From Candidatus Enterocloster excrementipullorum (GTDB lineage Bacteria; Bacillota; Clostridia; Lachnospirales; Lachnospiraceae): a stretch of DNA of 42,186 nt. The first letter of the stretch is position 1; each line of letters opens with the position of its first letter. Both the position numbers and the translations under genes were made by a program. This document shows positions 23,505 through 31,570 of the stretch, one piece after another. Location: the NCBI GenBank assembly GCA_019119575.1, contig DWWT01000012.1, positions 1 through 42,186 of the forward strand, given 5' to 3'. The notes beneath the pieces are model-generated. The model was not told the origin of the DNA, did no database searches, and saw only the letters and a program-made list of their open reading frames with translations.

Positions 23505-23577
23505 GCTACTGTAGCGCAGTCGGTAGCGCAACTGATTCGTAATCAGTAGGTCGCCGGTTCGAGTCCGGCCAGTAGCT
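23505..23577 (+). tRNA. tRNA-Thr, anticodon CGT
   Basis: 73 bases. The acceptor GCTACTG pairs with CAGTAGC. The anticodon stem ACTGA/TCAGT encloses TTCGTAA (anticodon CGT, reads ACG). The T arm is GCCGG-TTCGAGT-CCGGC. The discriminator is T, and CCA is not encoded. Confidence 0.97.
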
Positions 23578-23599
23578 TTTAGAAAAACAGATTATGCGG

Positions 23600-23634
23600 A
23601 ACTGCTGCCAGCAAAAATGTGGCGGCAGTTTTTG
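23600..23634 (+). terminator. Terminator of the tRNA cluster
   Basis: AACTGCTGCC (23600-23609) pairs with GGCGGCAGTT (23621-23630) with one G-T pair, followed by TTTTG. Confidence 0.8.
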
Positions 23635-23669
23635 TTTATGGGGGAATGGGACAAAAACTGCACAGGAAG

Positions 23670-23702
23670 AAAACCGCAGACAAGGCAGTCTGCGGTTTTT
23701 TG
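23670..23702. terminator. Bidirectional terminator between the tRNA cluster and pyrBI
   Basis: ACCGCAGAC (23673-23681) pairs with GTCTGCGGT (23688-23696). T runs to the right and A runs to the left give a terminator in both directions. On the minus strand it ends pyrB-pyrI. Confidence 0.82.
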
Positions 23703-23749
23703 TCCCTGCGGCTATTGTCGGCTATTCCGCCCCTTTTTCCTTCTGCACC

Positions 23750-24181
23750 TTATTCAAACGCGCTGTACTTCTCCTCGCAGTATTGGCAGCGGTAGGTCTC
23801 CGTCTTCTCATCCGCCAGATAGAAGATGTGGGGCAGCTCCTGCTCGATGGAGGTGATGCAGCGGGGATTCTTGCAGTGGATTACATTGGTAATCTTTTTG
23901 GGGAGCTTTAAAGTCTTTTTCTCTGCGATGGCGTTGTCCTTAATAATGTTCACCGTAATGTTGTGGTCAATATAGCCCAGCATGTCCAAATCCACCATGT
24001 CCAGGCCGCCCTCAATCTTGATGATGTCCTTGCGGCCCATCTTATTGCTGCGGGCATTTTTGATGATGGCTACTTGGCAGTCAAGCTTGTCCAGGCCCAG
24101 ATGATAATAGATATCCAGGCTTCTTCCGGCCTCGATGTGATCCAGCACAATCCCTTCTTTTAATCCGCTGATATTCAGCAT
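23750..24181 (-). CDS. pyrI: Aspartate carbamoyltransferase regulatory subunit
   Basis: A 143-residue protein. The allosteric N-terminal domain starts at [29 protein letters not shown] and includes [13 protein letters not shown]. The C-terminal zinc domain has CKNPRC and CQYC, giving the four Cys ligands that hold the regulatory and catalytic chains together. It binds nucleotide effectors that adjust the first committed step of pyrimidine synthesis. It overlaps pyrB by seven bases, so both subunits are made together. Confidence 0.96.
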   Translation of the reverse strand: MLNISGLKEGIVLDHIEAGRSLDIYYHLGLDKLDCQVAIIKNARSNKMGRKDIIKIEGGLDMVDLDMLGYIDHNITVNIIKDNAIAEKKTLKLPKKITNVIHCKNPRCITSIEQELPHIFYLADEKTETYRCQYCEEKYSAFE

Positions 24182-25098
24182 GGCTTCTCCACCTCCAGTA
24201 ATGTCATGATCAGGGCCATACGCACGTACACGCCGTACTGGGCCTGCTTAAAGTAAGCGGCTCTGGGATCCTCGTCCACCTCCACAGAGATCTCATTCAC
24301 CCGGGGAAGGGGATGCAGGACGAACATATCCTTTTTGGCCAGCTTCATTTTCTTCTTATTTAAAATATAGTAGTCCTTCAAACGGATGTAGTCCTCCTCG
24401 TTGAAGAAGCGCTCCTTCTGGACACGGGTCATATAGAGAATGTCCAGCTGTCCCAAAGCATCGTCCAGGCTGCCTACTTCCTCAAAAGGAATGTTCTTGG
24501 CCCGGAGTACATCATCCCGGATGCTGTCAGGAACACGAAGCTCCGGCGGGGAGATCAATATGAACTTGACGTTCGGATACCGAACCATGGCATTGATCAG
24601 GGAATGAACCGTACGGCCGAATTTCAGATCTCCGCACAGGCCGATGGTCAGGTTGTCCAGACGGCCTTTTAAAGAACGGATGGTCATGAGATCCGTCAGG
24701 GTCTGGGTGGGGTGCTGATGGCCTCCGTCACCGGCGTTGATGACAGGGATCGCTGCCTTCTGGGCAGCTACATAAGCAGCGCCCTCCTTGGGGTGGCGCA
24801 TGGCGCAGATATCCGCATAGCAGGAAATCATGCGTATGGTGTCGGCAACGCTCTCGCCCTTGGCGGCGGAGCTGGAGTCAGCGGAAGAAAAGCCGAGCAC
24901 ATTGCCGCCCAGGTTCAGCATGGCCGCTTCAAAGCTTAAGCGCGTCCGGGTGCTGGGCTCGTAAAAGAGGGTGGCCAGCTTCTTGCCGTCGCACACGTGG
25001 GCGTACTTGGGAAGATTCTGTTCGATATCCCTGGCAAGAGCCAGCAGACGGTCGATTTCTTCCACAGAGAAATCAAGGGGATTCAATAAATGTCTCAT
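24175..25098 (-). CDS. pyrB: Aspartate carbamoyltransferase catalytic subunit
   Basis: A 307-residue enzyme that joins carbamoyl phosphate and aspartate. The carbamoyl phosphate loop [13 protein letters not shown], the AKGESVADT loop, the [15 protein letters not shown] block and the HPLPRVNEI motif are complete. The frame is open to 25182, but ATG 25098 ([11 protein letters not shown]) has GGAGAA five bases upstream and gives the normal family start. The upstream in-frame ATG has no ribosome site. Confidence 0.96.
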   Translation of the reverse strand: MRHLLNPLDFSVEEIDRLLALARDIEQNLPKYAHVCDGKKLATLFYEPSTRTRLSFEAAMLNLGGNVLGFSSADSSSAAKGESVADTIRMISCYADICAMRHPKEGAAYVAAQKAAIPVINAGDGGHQHPTQTLTDLMTIRSLKGRLDNLTIGLCGDLKFGRTVHSLINAMVRYPNVKFILISPPELRVPDSIRDDVLRAKNIPFEEVGSLDDALGQLDILYMTRVQKERFFNEEDYIRLKDYYILNKKKMKLAKKDMFVLHPLPRVNEISVEVDEDPRAAYFKQAQYGVYVRMALIMTLLEVEKPC

Positions 25099-25213
25099 GG
25101 GGTTCTCCTTTGCCTTTATGTAGTTGTGATGCATTGTATTTGGGAAAAATGATGCCCATAACCAGTGCGGCAGCCGGAGCATCCAGATACGGCACTGATT
25201 TGTGCCTCGTCAT

Positions 25214-25242
25214 ATTATTGCATAGAATGTGGGCCAGGTCAA
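25214..25242 (-). promoter_or_regulatory. Promoter of pyrB-pyrI
   Basis: On the minus strand: TTGACC (25237-25242), a 17-base spacer and AATAAT (25214-25219). The leader is about 110 bases and begins with a small GGCAC/GTGCC hairpin. I see no clear PyrR-binding loop or terminator in it. Confidence 0.6.
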
Positions 25243-25324
25243 GGGTTTTTGCATCGGATGTTTTTTAGCCGCCCGGAACTGCTGCGTAAGGAATAATTAA
25301 AGGAAGTTTAAAAGAAAAAGGGTA

Positions 25325-25352
25325 TATACAAAATATGGGAGTATGTTATAGT
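25325..25352 (+). promoter_or_regulatory. Possible promoter of the MacB-like operon
   Basis: TATAGT (25347-25352) is a fair -10 box; TATACA (25325-25330) lies 16 bases upstream as a weak -35 box. The area is AT-rich just before the gene at 25397. Confidence 0.4.
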
Positions 25353-25396
25353 ATACATAAACAAGAGGACGCATATTGTCCAGAGGAGGTGAGCGC

Positions 25397-26251
25397 GTGG
25401 AAGAGCAGAGGGAACTGGCGGCCGGGCAGAAAACGTCCGGGAGGGAACAGAAGGCGACAGAGCCGGAAACCCGCCAGACAGTGATCCGGGTGAGGGATCT
25501 TTATAAAATTTACCGTGTGGGAGAGAACCGGGTGCGGGCACTGAACGGGGTGAGCTTTGAGCTGTATAAGGGCGAGTTTGTGGCTGTGGTGGGTACCTCC
25601 GGGTCAGGGAAATCCACGCTGCTCAACATGATGGCAGGACTGGAGAAGCCCACCAAGGGAGAGATCCTCATCGGCCGCACGCATATAGAGAGGCTTTCGG
25701 AAAAACAGCTTGTGGCCTTCCGCCGGGAGAATGTGGGGTTTATTTTCCAGTCCTACAATCTGCTTCCTACTATGAACGCGGTGGAAAATGTAGCCCTTCC
25801 CCTTTCTTTCAGAGGCGTTTCCAGAAAGGAAAGACTTAAGAAGGCGCTGCATTATATGAAACTGGTAGGGGTCAAAGATCAGGCGCAGCACATGCCGTCT
25901 CAGATGTCCGGCGGCCAGCAGCAGCGGGTAGGCATTGCGCGGGCCCTGGTGGTGGATCCCAAGATTATATTTGCGGACGAGCCCACGGGAAATCTGGATT
26001 CCCGCACCACCATGGAGGTTCTGCGGCTCATGCAGAGGATTGTAAAGGAGAGAAGCCAGACCCTGGTCATGGTTACCCACGACAACAATCTGGCATCCTA
26101 TGCGGACCGGAGGATACGGATCGTGGATGGAAAAATCGTGGGTATAGAGACAGGCGGACGATCCGCTCTGGAGGAAGAGAGCGGGGAAAATGAGGGCGGA
26201 GACAGATCCGCCGGGAATGAACATGCGCAGGGAGGAAGCGGGGATGAATAG
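25397..26251 (+). CDS. ABC transporter ATPase, MacB/LolD type
   Basis: A 284-residue ATPase. After a variable charged N-terminus (about 30 residues) come Walker [10 protein letters not shown], the Q-loop [10 protein letters not shown], signature MSGGQQQRV, Walker [14 protein letters not shown] and the H-loop VTHD. The [15 protein letters not shown] and NLDSRT features are those of the MacB/LolD/FtsE-like group, which powers FtsX-fold permeases without moving substrate through the membrane in a classic way. GTG 25397 has AGGAGG 7 bases upstream. The Glu/Gly-rich tail overlaps the next gene by eight bases. The partner permease is at 28093. Confidence 0.92.
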   Translation: MEEQRELAAGQKTSGREQKATEPETRQTVIRVRDLYKIYRVGENRVRALNGVSFELYKGEFVAVVGTSGSGKSTLLNMMAGLEKPTKGEILIGRTHIERLSEKQLVAFRRENVGFIFQSYNLLPTMNAVENVALPLSFRGVSRKERLKKALHYMKLVGVKDQAQHMPSQMSGGQQQRVGIARALVVDPKIIFADEPTGNLDSRTTMEVLRLMQRIVKERSQTLVMVTHDNNLASYADRRIRIVDGKIVGIETGGRSALEEESGENEGGDRSAGNEHAQGGSGDE

Positions 26252-28106
26252 CGGAGAGAGACCATGGATGAATGCGTGCAGGAGGTTCTTCCGTGCGGCT
26301 GCGGCCGTATGGCTGACGGCTGCCTGCATTGCGGCAGGGTTTCCGGGCCAGGCTCTGGCCTCGGATTACCGACTGGGCTACAGCACGGAGCCAAGCAACA
26401 ATGACTATATATTTACTACCAAGTCTCCCCGGGGAAATGTGGGAAAGTCCATGAGCATTTCCTTCCGGGTACGGGCTACGGACGAGGATATGAACAACCT
26501 TCAGGTCAGCCTGGCGGAGACCGGAGATTTCCAGCAGATTGAGGAGCGGGGCGAAGGGGATTACATGGTGGATTACTATCCCTTTGAGATCCTGGAGACC
26601 ACCTTTGTGCCCAAAAATGTGGGGAATGTAAAGGCGGGAAATGTAAAGAGCGTTTCCATCTCCGCCCGGGTGCGCCGGGACGCTCTCCAGGGGTATTACA
26701 GCATCCCTATTCTGCTGGAATGGGATGACGGGGGATATGATATCGACTATGTCAATGTGTGGATTTCCACAAGTTCTGACACTTCTCAGGATGAGGAGGA
26801 AGACTTAAAAGAAGGAAATTACTTTGTTATCGGGGAAAACCAGGCCACTCCCCGGGGCGTGTACCCCAATGTGCTGAATTTCGGCGTGAATTTCCGCAAT
26901 AAGCGGGAGACCACGGCCCAGGATGTGACCATCCACATGGGACTTTCCGAAGATGATACGAAATTTCCCTTTGAGATCAATGAGGGCAATTATGACAGGA
27001 CATTTGCCCGGGTGGCCAACGGGGAGACGGTGACGGCTTCCTACAGCATGGCGATCCGCAAGGATTCTTACACCGGGTATTACCCTATTCCGTTTACCAT
27101 CACCTTCCGATTAAGCTCCGAGGGCGACCTGCACACGGAGGAGGGCACATTTTACGTCCATGTGACATCCAAGGACAAGGAGGATGACCTGCGGGACTTT
27201 GATGCCAACGACCGGACCCGGGCACGCCTCATCGTGGACAGCTACTACACCATACCCGAGGAGGTCTACGCGGGGGATGAGTTTGAGCTGGTGCTGAATA
27301 TGAAAAACGCTTCTTCCGATGTGCCGGCCAGCAACATTCTCTTTAACCTGGAGTCAGAGAAAGTATCGGACAGCGCGGTATTTACCACGGAGTCAGGCAC
27401 CTCATCCCTGGTGGTCAATTCTCTGTCCCCGGGTCAGACCACGGAGGTGCGTGCAAAGTTTACGGCCAGGGCCGGAGTGGATCAGCGTTCCTACGGCATT
27501 ACGGTGAAGGAAAAATACGACAGCCCGGAGTTTAAAAACGCGGAGGAGAGCATCGTGGTGGATATTCCGGTAAAGCAGTACGCCCGGCTTTCCACCAGCA
27601 ATATCGACGTGATGCCGGACAGCATCACCGTGGGCGGGGAATCCAATGTCATGTTCGGAATCAACAACACGGGCAAGGTGATCCTCTATAATGTGACGGT
27701 GTCCTTTGCAGGGGATTCCATACGGCCGGTGGATTCCTATGTGGGAAATATAAAGCCGGGTGAGACGGGGAATGTAGATGCCATGCTCATGGGAACGGCT
27801 CCCACCATGGACGACGGGATTATCCCCATCACGATTTCCTATGAGGATGAAAATGGGAATGCCTGTGAGCCGGTGGCACGGGAGATGACCCTGTTTGTGA
27901 CGGAGGAGATGCCCCAGGAGTGGGATGTTCCTGTGGACGGGGAGGCTGTGATGGAAGAGGAGCCTTCCTTCTGGGATAAATATAAGCTGGCGCTTCTTGG
28001 CGGAGGCGGCCTGTGTCTGGCTGCGGCTGCGGTCTTTGGGGTCCGTCTGCGGAAAAAGAGAAAGGCAGCCAGGGAAGAGGAAGAGATAGAGGATGAGGAT
28101 ATCTGA
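26244..28106 (+). CDS. Exported multi-domain protein with CARDB/COG1361-like repeats and a C-terminal anchor
   Basis: A 620-residue protein. The N-terminal signal peptide ends at ALAS-DYRLG. The body consists of several beta-sandwich domains of the CARDB/COG1361 kind: repeated NVGNVKAGNVKSVSISARV, FGVNFRNKRETTAQDVTIHMGL, GDEFELVLNMKNASSDVPASNILFNLE, GGESNVMFGINNTGKVILYNVTVSF. A single membrane helix (LALLGGGGLCLAAAAVFGV) near 587-606 and a charged tail end it. It lies between ATPase and permease and overlaps both genes, so it is an integral part of the ABC system, plausibly the extracellular adaptor. No enzymatic motif is seen. ATG 26244 has GGAGG 8 bases upstream. Confidence 0.85.
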   Translation: MNSGERPWMNACRRFFRAAAAVWLTAACIAAGFPGQALASDYRLGYSTEPSNNDYIFTTKSPRGNVGKSMSISFRVRATDEDMNNLQVSLAETGDFQQIEERGEGDYMVDYYPFEILETTFVPKNVGNVKAGNVKSVSISARVRRDALQGYYSIPILLEWDDGGYDIDYVNVWISTSSDTSQDEEEDLKEGNYFVIGENQATPRGVYPNVLNFGVNFRNKRETTAQDVTIHMGLSEDDTKFPFEINEGNYDRTFARVANGETVTASYSMAIRKDSYTGYYPIPFTITFRLSSEGDLHTEEGTFYVHVTSKDKEDDLRDFDANDRTRARLIVDSYYTIPEEVYAGDEFELVLNMKNASSDVPASNILFNLESEKVSDSAVFTTESGTSSLVVNSLSPGQTTEVRAKFTARAGVDQRSYGITVKEKYDSPEFKNAEESIVVDIPVKQYARLSTSNIDVMPDSITVGGESNVMFGINNTGKVILYNVTVSFAGDSIRPVDSYVGNIKPGETGNVDAMLMGTAPTMDDGIIPITISYEDENGNACEPVAREMTLFVTEEMPQEWDVPVDGEAVMEEEPSFWDKYKLALLGGGGLCLAAAAVFGVRLRKKRKAAREEEEIEDEDI

Positions 28107-29487
28107 TCTGCTGACCATGAGCATTAATAATCTGAGGCGGAGAAAGCTTCGGACGGTTCTGACCGTGCTGGGGGTGATCATCGGCACGGCGTCCATTGTC
28201 GTCATGGTCTCGCTGGGAATCGGCTTAAATGAGATGACCATGGAACAGATTACCTCCTACGGAAGCCTTACCACCATTGATGTGCGCTCCAACACGGGAT
28301 ACGGCGGAGCGGTGGCTGTGGAGGGGGGCGGCTCGTCCGGAGGCAGTGCGGAGCCCAACTACATCACGGATCAGGTGATTGAGCAGTTTTCGCGCATGGA
28401 GCATGTGACCGGAGTGTCCCCGGTGCTGGACATGAATGTGGTGATGCGCCAGGGCGTTTACGAAGCCCAGTACCTGACCCTGCGGGGAGTCAGCCAGGCC
28501 TACTTAGAGCAGATCCCTCTGGGAGAGGGAAAACTGCCTAAGCCCGGCGATACGGGTCTTGTGGTAGGAAATACGGTGATCCAGCAGTTTTCCAATGCCA
28601 AGACGGGAAAGGGCTACTGGGATACCATGGAGCTTCCGGATGTGGATTTCATGGGCCAGCCGCTGTTTGTGATATTTGACATGGATGCGTACTTTCAGAG
28701 CCAGTCCGGCGCTTCCGGCGGGTCTTCCGAGGACGGGGCGGAGCCCGTAAAGCCGCCAAAAAAGTATATGATGAACGCCGTAGGCATGGTGGAGGGGGAT
28801 ATTGAGACCTGGAACAGCTATTCCTACTATGTGTATATGGACATAGACGGCATGAAGAGTCAGCTCGCCCGGGCCTTCCGCAAGGGAACGCTGATACCGG
28901 GACAGCCCTCCAATAAGCGTGGCAAAGCCCTGGGATATCTGGTCTACAGCAGTGCCCAGGTCTATGTGGACGATATGGAGCATGTGGACGAGGTGCAGAA
29001 GAGCCTGGCGGACATGGGATTTCAGGTGAGCAGCCAGATGGACTGGCTGGAGAGTTCCCGCCAGCAGTCCAATATGGTGCAGGCGGTTCTGGGCGGCATC
29101 GGCGCGGTGTCCCTCTTTGTGGCGGCCATCGGCATCGCCAACACCATGATGATGTCCATCTATGAGCGGACCAAGGAGATCGGCGTTATGAAGGTGCTGG
29201 GCTGCGACATGGGAAATATCCGGAACATGTTCCTGATCGAGTCAGGGTTTATCGGCTTTATGGGCGGAATTGTGGGGATCGGGCTCAGCTTTGCCGTCTC
29301 ATTTCTGGTGAATCATTTTGTCAGCATGGCGCAGATCTACGGGGTGGAGGGAAATCTTTCCCGCATTCCGCCCTGGCTGGCTCTGGCCGCTGTGGGCTTT
29401 GCCGTGCTGGTGGGAATGGGAGCGGGCTTCATACCCGCGATTCGGGCAATGGCTTTATCGCCTCTGGCCGCGATACGGAATGAGTAG
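28093..29487 (+). CDS. ABC permease, MacB/FtsX type
   Basis: A 464-residue permease with the MacB topology. One N-terminal helix (RRRKLRTVLTVLGVIIGTASIVVMVSLGIGL) is followed by a periplasmic-type extracellular domain of about 260 residues. Three C-terminal helices follow, including GAVSLFVAAIGIANTMMMSIYERTKEIGVMKVLG, which is the FtsX-domain signature. It ends in ALSPLAAIRNE. The start overlaps the CARDB-protein stop by 14 bases. With the ATPase at 25397 it probably works as a mechanotransmission machine, in peptide resistance, export of lipoprotein-like material or cell-wall control. The substrate is not visible. Confidence 0.92.
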   Translation: MRISDLLTMSINNLRRRKLRTVLTVLGVIIGTASIVVMVSLGIGLNEMTMEQITSYGSLTTIDVRSNTGYGGAVAVEGGGSSGGSAEPNYITDQVIEQFSRMEHVTGVSPVLDMNVVMRQGVYEAQYLTLRGVSQAYLEQIPLGEGKLPKPGDTGLVVGNTVIQQFSNAKTGKGYWDTMELPDVDFMGQPLFVIFDMDAYFQSQSGASGGSSEDGAEPVKPPKKYMMNAVGMVEGDIETWNSYSYYVYMDIDGMKSQLARAFRKGTLIPGQPSNKRGKALGYLVYSSAQVYVDDMEHVDEVQKSLADMGFQVSSQMDWLESSRQQSNMVQAVLGGIGAVSLFVAAIGIANTMMMSIYERTKEIGVMKVLGCDMGNIRNMFLIESGFIGFMGGIVGIGLSFAVSFLVNHFVSMAQIYGVEGNLSRIPPWLALAAVGFAVLVGMGAGFIPAIRAMALSPLAAIRNE

Positions 29488-29672
29488 AAGGTTCTGGGAA
29501 AGCGGCGGGGATGAAAAACGGAACTAGGGGGTATTTGTATGTGGATTTGTATCTTTAACACTTCTCATGGAATACCGGATATGTAATTATTCTTTTGTTG
29601 GCAAATGCTGTGCTTATGGGTGTGATATGCATGAAAAAGAAAGGTTTATAAATTTATATAGGAGGAAAAGAT

Positions 29673-30437
29673 ATGTACCAGATCTCAAATTTAATTGACA
29701 ACGATGACGTCCGCATTTTGGACAAGGCCGGCGCATTTACGGTGATTGAATATCTCCGCGACTTAAGCGTTTCGCCCCAGTCCGCCATGAATGCGTATTT
29801 CTGCGACGCCATGAATGTGCGCAAGCGCCAGGTTATCTGTGACTTGAGCAAATCCCCGGTGACCATCCAGGCAGGTGCCATGCAGTGGATGGCGGGGGAT
29901 GTAAACGCCACCACAGGCATCAAGGGAGTGGGCGATTTGTTCGGCAAGGCGGTCCGGGGAAAGGCCAGCGGCGAGTCCGCTATCAAGCCGGAGTACACGG
30001 GATCAGGCACCCTGGTTCTGGAGCCTACCTACAAGTATCTGCTTCTTATAAATGTGGGAGACTGGGGCGGATCCCTGGTGCTGGAGGACGGCTACTTTCT
30101 GGCCTGTGAGTCCAGCTTAAAACATAAGGCAGTGATGCGCTCCAACCTGTCCTCCGCAGTGGCGGGCGGCGAGGGACTGTTTAATCTTTCACTGAACGGA
30201 AACGGAATTGTCTGCCTGGAATCCAGCTCTCCCAAGGAGGAACTCATTGAAATCACCCTGAACAATGATGTGCTGAAGATTGACGGCAGTATGGCGGTGG
30301 CCTGGAGCGGCGGCCTTGATTTTACGGTGGAGCGTTCCGGCAAATCCCTTCTGGGCTCTGCGGCGTCTGGCGAGGGTTTGGTCAATGTATTCCGGGGAAC
30401 AGGGAAGGTGCTGATGGCGCCGGTGGATAAGGTGTAA
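29673..30437 (+). CDS. AIM24 family protein
   Basis: A 254-residue beta-rich protein of the AIM24/DUF124 family. The core is VTIQAGAMQWMAGDVNATTGIKGVGDLFGKAVRGKASGESAIKPEYTGSGTLVLEP, followed by LSLNGNGIVCLES and a C-terminal GLVNVFRGTGKVLMAP. These proteins fold as tryptophan RNA-binding attenuator-like (TRAP-like) beta-barrels, but their function in bacteria is not known. TATAGGAGG precedes the ATG. It is probably transcribed alone. The 185 bases before it hold no other convincing gene. Confidence 0.88.
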   Translation: MYQISNLIDNDDVRILDKAGAFTVIEYLRDLSVSPQSAMNAYFCDAMNVRKRQVICDLSKSPVTIQAGAMQWMAGDVNATTGIKGVGDLFGKAVRGKASGESAIKPEYTGSGTLVLEPTYKYLLLINVGDWGGSLVLEDGYFLACESSLKHKAVMRSNLSSAVAGGEGLFNLSLNGNGIVCLESSSPKEELIEITLNNDVLKIDGSMAVAWSGGLDFTVERSGKSLLGSAASGEGLVNVFRGTGKVLMAPVDKV

Positions 30438-30450
30438 GACTGGCTGCCGG

Positions 30451-30505
30451 TGATGAGGGATTTGCGGGATGAATTTGCAGTGATGAATTTGCGGGACGGC
30501 GAATT
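30451..30505 (+). repeat. Short imperfect repeats after the AIM24 gene
   Basis: The unit TGATGA-(A/G)(G/A)(G/A)-TTTGCGGGA appears at 30451-30469 and again at 30481-30496, with a partial copy between (GAATTTGCAG). It is noncoding and shows no known regulatory pattern. The rest of the stretch 30438-30793 is the promoter, riboswitch and leader described next. Confidence 0.4.
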
Positions 30506-30517
30506 TCAAAAAACCCC

Positions 30518-30546
30518 TTGCAATCGAAAGCAAAACCATATATAGT
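30518..30546 (+). promoter_or_regulatory. Promoter of the ZTP-riboswitch transcript
   Basis: TTGCAA (30518-30523), a 17-base spacer and TATAGT (30541-30546). The start near 30553 would place the aptamer right at the 5' end of the RNA. Confidence 0.7.
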
Positions 30547-30552
30547 AGAATC

Positions 30553-30629
30553 AGAGCGTGCGACTGGCGGATACAGTGGGAGAACCCACAGGGAGCACGC
30601 AGGATGAGAAAAGCCGGCCGCCTGGGCGC
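30553..30629 (+). ncRNA. ZTP/ZMP (pfl) riboswitch aptamer
   Basis: GCGTGC (30556-30561) pairs with GCACGC (30595-30600). Inside lie the conserved GACTGGCG (30562-30569) and the hairpin GTGGG/CCCAC (30576-30589) followed by AGGGAG. After a short linker comes the 3' conserved CCGCCTGGGC (30618-30627) that forms the pseudoknot and the ligand site. This is the pfl RNA architecture, which senses ZMP/ZTP, the purine intermediate that accumulates when folate one-carbon units are scarce. It precedes the genes that use this intermediate. Confidence 0.93.
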
Positions 30630-30684
30630 ATGGGAGATATCAAACCGTGGATTTGGTATGCCCGCGTTCAGGGGCCGGCTTTTG
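30611..30684 (+). terminator. Riboswitch expression-platform terminator
   Basis: AGCCGGCC (30612-30619) can pair with GGCCGGCT (30673-30680), followed by TTTT. The left arm overlaps the start of the conserved CCGCCTGGGC, so ligand binding and the terminator exclude each other. ZMP/ZTP would therefore allow read-through. A further GC-rich hairpin region follows to about 30765. Confidence 0.75.
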
Positions 30685-30793
30685 ACGTCCGGCAGACCAA
30701 ACTGCGGCTATTTTTGCGGGGAGCAGCCGGCCGCCTTCTTCCGGCGCTTCCGCCGCCCGAATGGCCGCGCAAAATTTTATGGAGGTGCGATAC

Positions 30794-31507
30794 ATGGATA
30801 TTCGCTCATTGGAACAGGAATTAAAGGGAAATGCCTACCCGGGCCGGGGAATCGTCTTGGGGGAATCGGCAGACGGAAAATATGCGGTGACCGCTTATTT
30901 TATTATGGGAAGAAGCGCCAACAGCCGCAACCGGGTGTTCGTGGAGGACGGGGAGGGAATCCGTACCCAGGCATTTGACCCGGCCAAGGTGGAGGATCCC
31001 AGCCTGATTATCTATGCGCCGGTGCGCGTTCTGGGAAATAAAACCATTGTCACCAACGGGGATCAGACGGATACCATCTATGACGGCATGGATCACCAGC
31101 TCACCTTTGAGCAGTCCCTGCGCTGCCGCGAATTTGAGCCGGACGCGCCCAACTATACGCCGCGGATATCCGGCATCATGCACATTGACAAGGGAAGCTA
31201 CAGCTATGCCATGTCCATTTTAAAGAGCAACCACGGGGATGCCTCTTCCTGCCTGCGGTTTACCTTTGCCTACCAGAATCCCATTGCCGGGGAAGGACAT
31301 TTTATCCACACCTATATGGGAGACGGGAATCCCCTGCCCAGCTTTGAGGGCGAGCCCAAGCGGGTGAAGATCGAGGGAGATATTGACGCCTTCACGGATC
31401 GGGTGTGGAACAGCTTGAATGAGGACAACAAGGTATCCCTGTTTGTGCGCTACATTGAGATTGCCACGGGAAACTATGAGAGCCGGATTGTAAATAAGAA
31501 CAAATAA
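30794..31507 (+). CDS. IMP cyclohydrolase, PurO-like
   Basis: A 237-residue protein of the IMP_cyclohyd family (PF07826), an Ntn-hydrolase-like fold first known from archaeal PurO. It shows LKGNAYPGRGIVLGESADGKYAVTAYFIMGRSANSRNRVF near the start and GRSxxSRNR-type residues, and later YTPRISGIMHIDKGSYSYAMSILKS and AGEGHFIHTYMGDGNPLPSFEGEP. It closes the ring of FAICAR to make IMP, the last step of purine synthesis. ATG 30794 has GGAGGTG 7 bases upstream; the frame is open slightly further, but without a ribosome site. It is the first gene of the riboswitch-controlled pair. Confidence 0.88.
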   Translation: MDIRSLEQELKGNAYPGRGIVLGESADGKYAVTAYFIMGRSANSRNRVFVEDGEGIRTQAFDPAKVEDPSLIIYAPVRVLGNKTIVTNGDQTDTIYDGMDHQLTFEQSLRCREFEPDAPNYTPRISGIMHIDKGSYSYAMSILKSNHGDASSCLRFTFAYQNPIAGEGHFIHTYMGDGNPLPSFEGEPKRVKIEGDIDAFTDRVWNSLNEDNKVSLFVRYIEIATGNYESRIVNKNK

Positions 31508-31570
31508 AAACTCTTTCGGGCGGCCTGGAATGCGCTGCCCGGTACAGCCAAAAAGCGAGGAGAATCACAA

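Noticed and set aside
25099..25182. In-frame N-terminal extension of pyrB from an upstream ATG, or a leader peptide
   Set aside because: It has no ribosome site, while ATG 25098 has one and gives the normal protein length. No attenuator hairpin with a T run follows.
29537..29700. Short frames before the AIM24 gene (15 and about 43 codons)
   Set aside because: They are not hydrophobic, show no conserved pattern, and the longer one runs into the AIM24 start in another frame.
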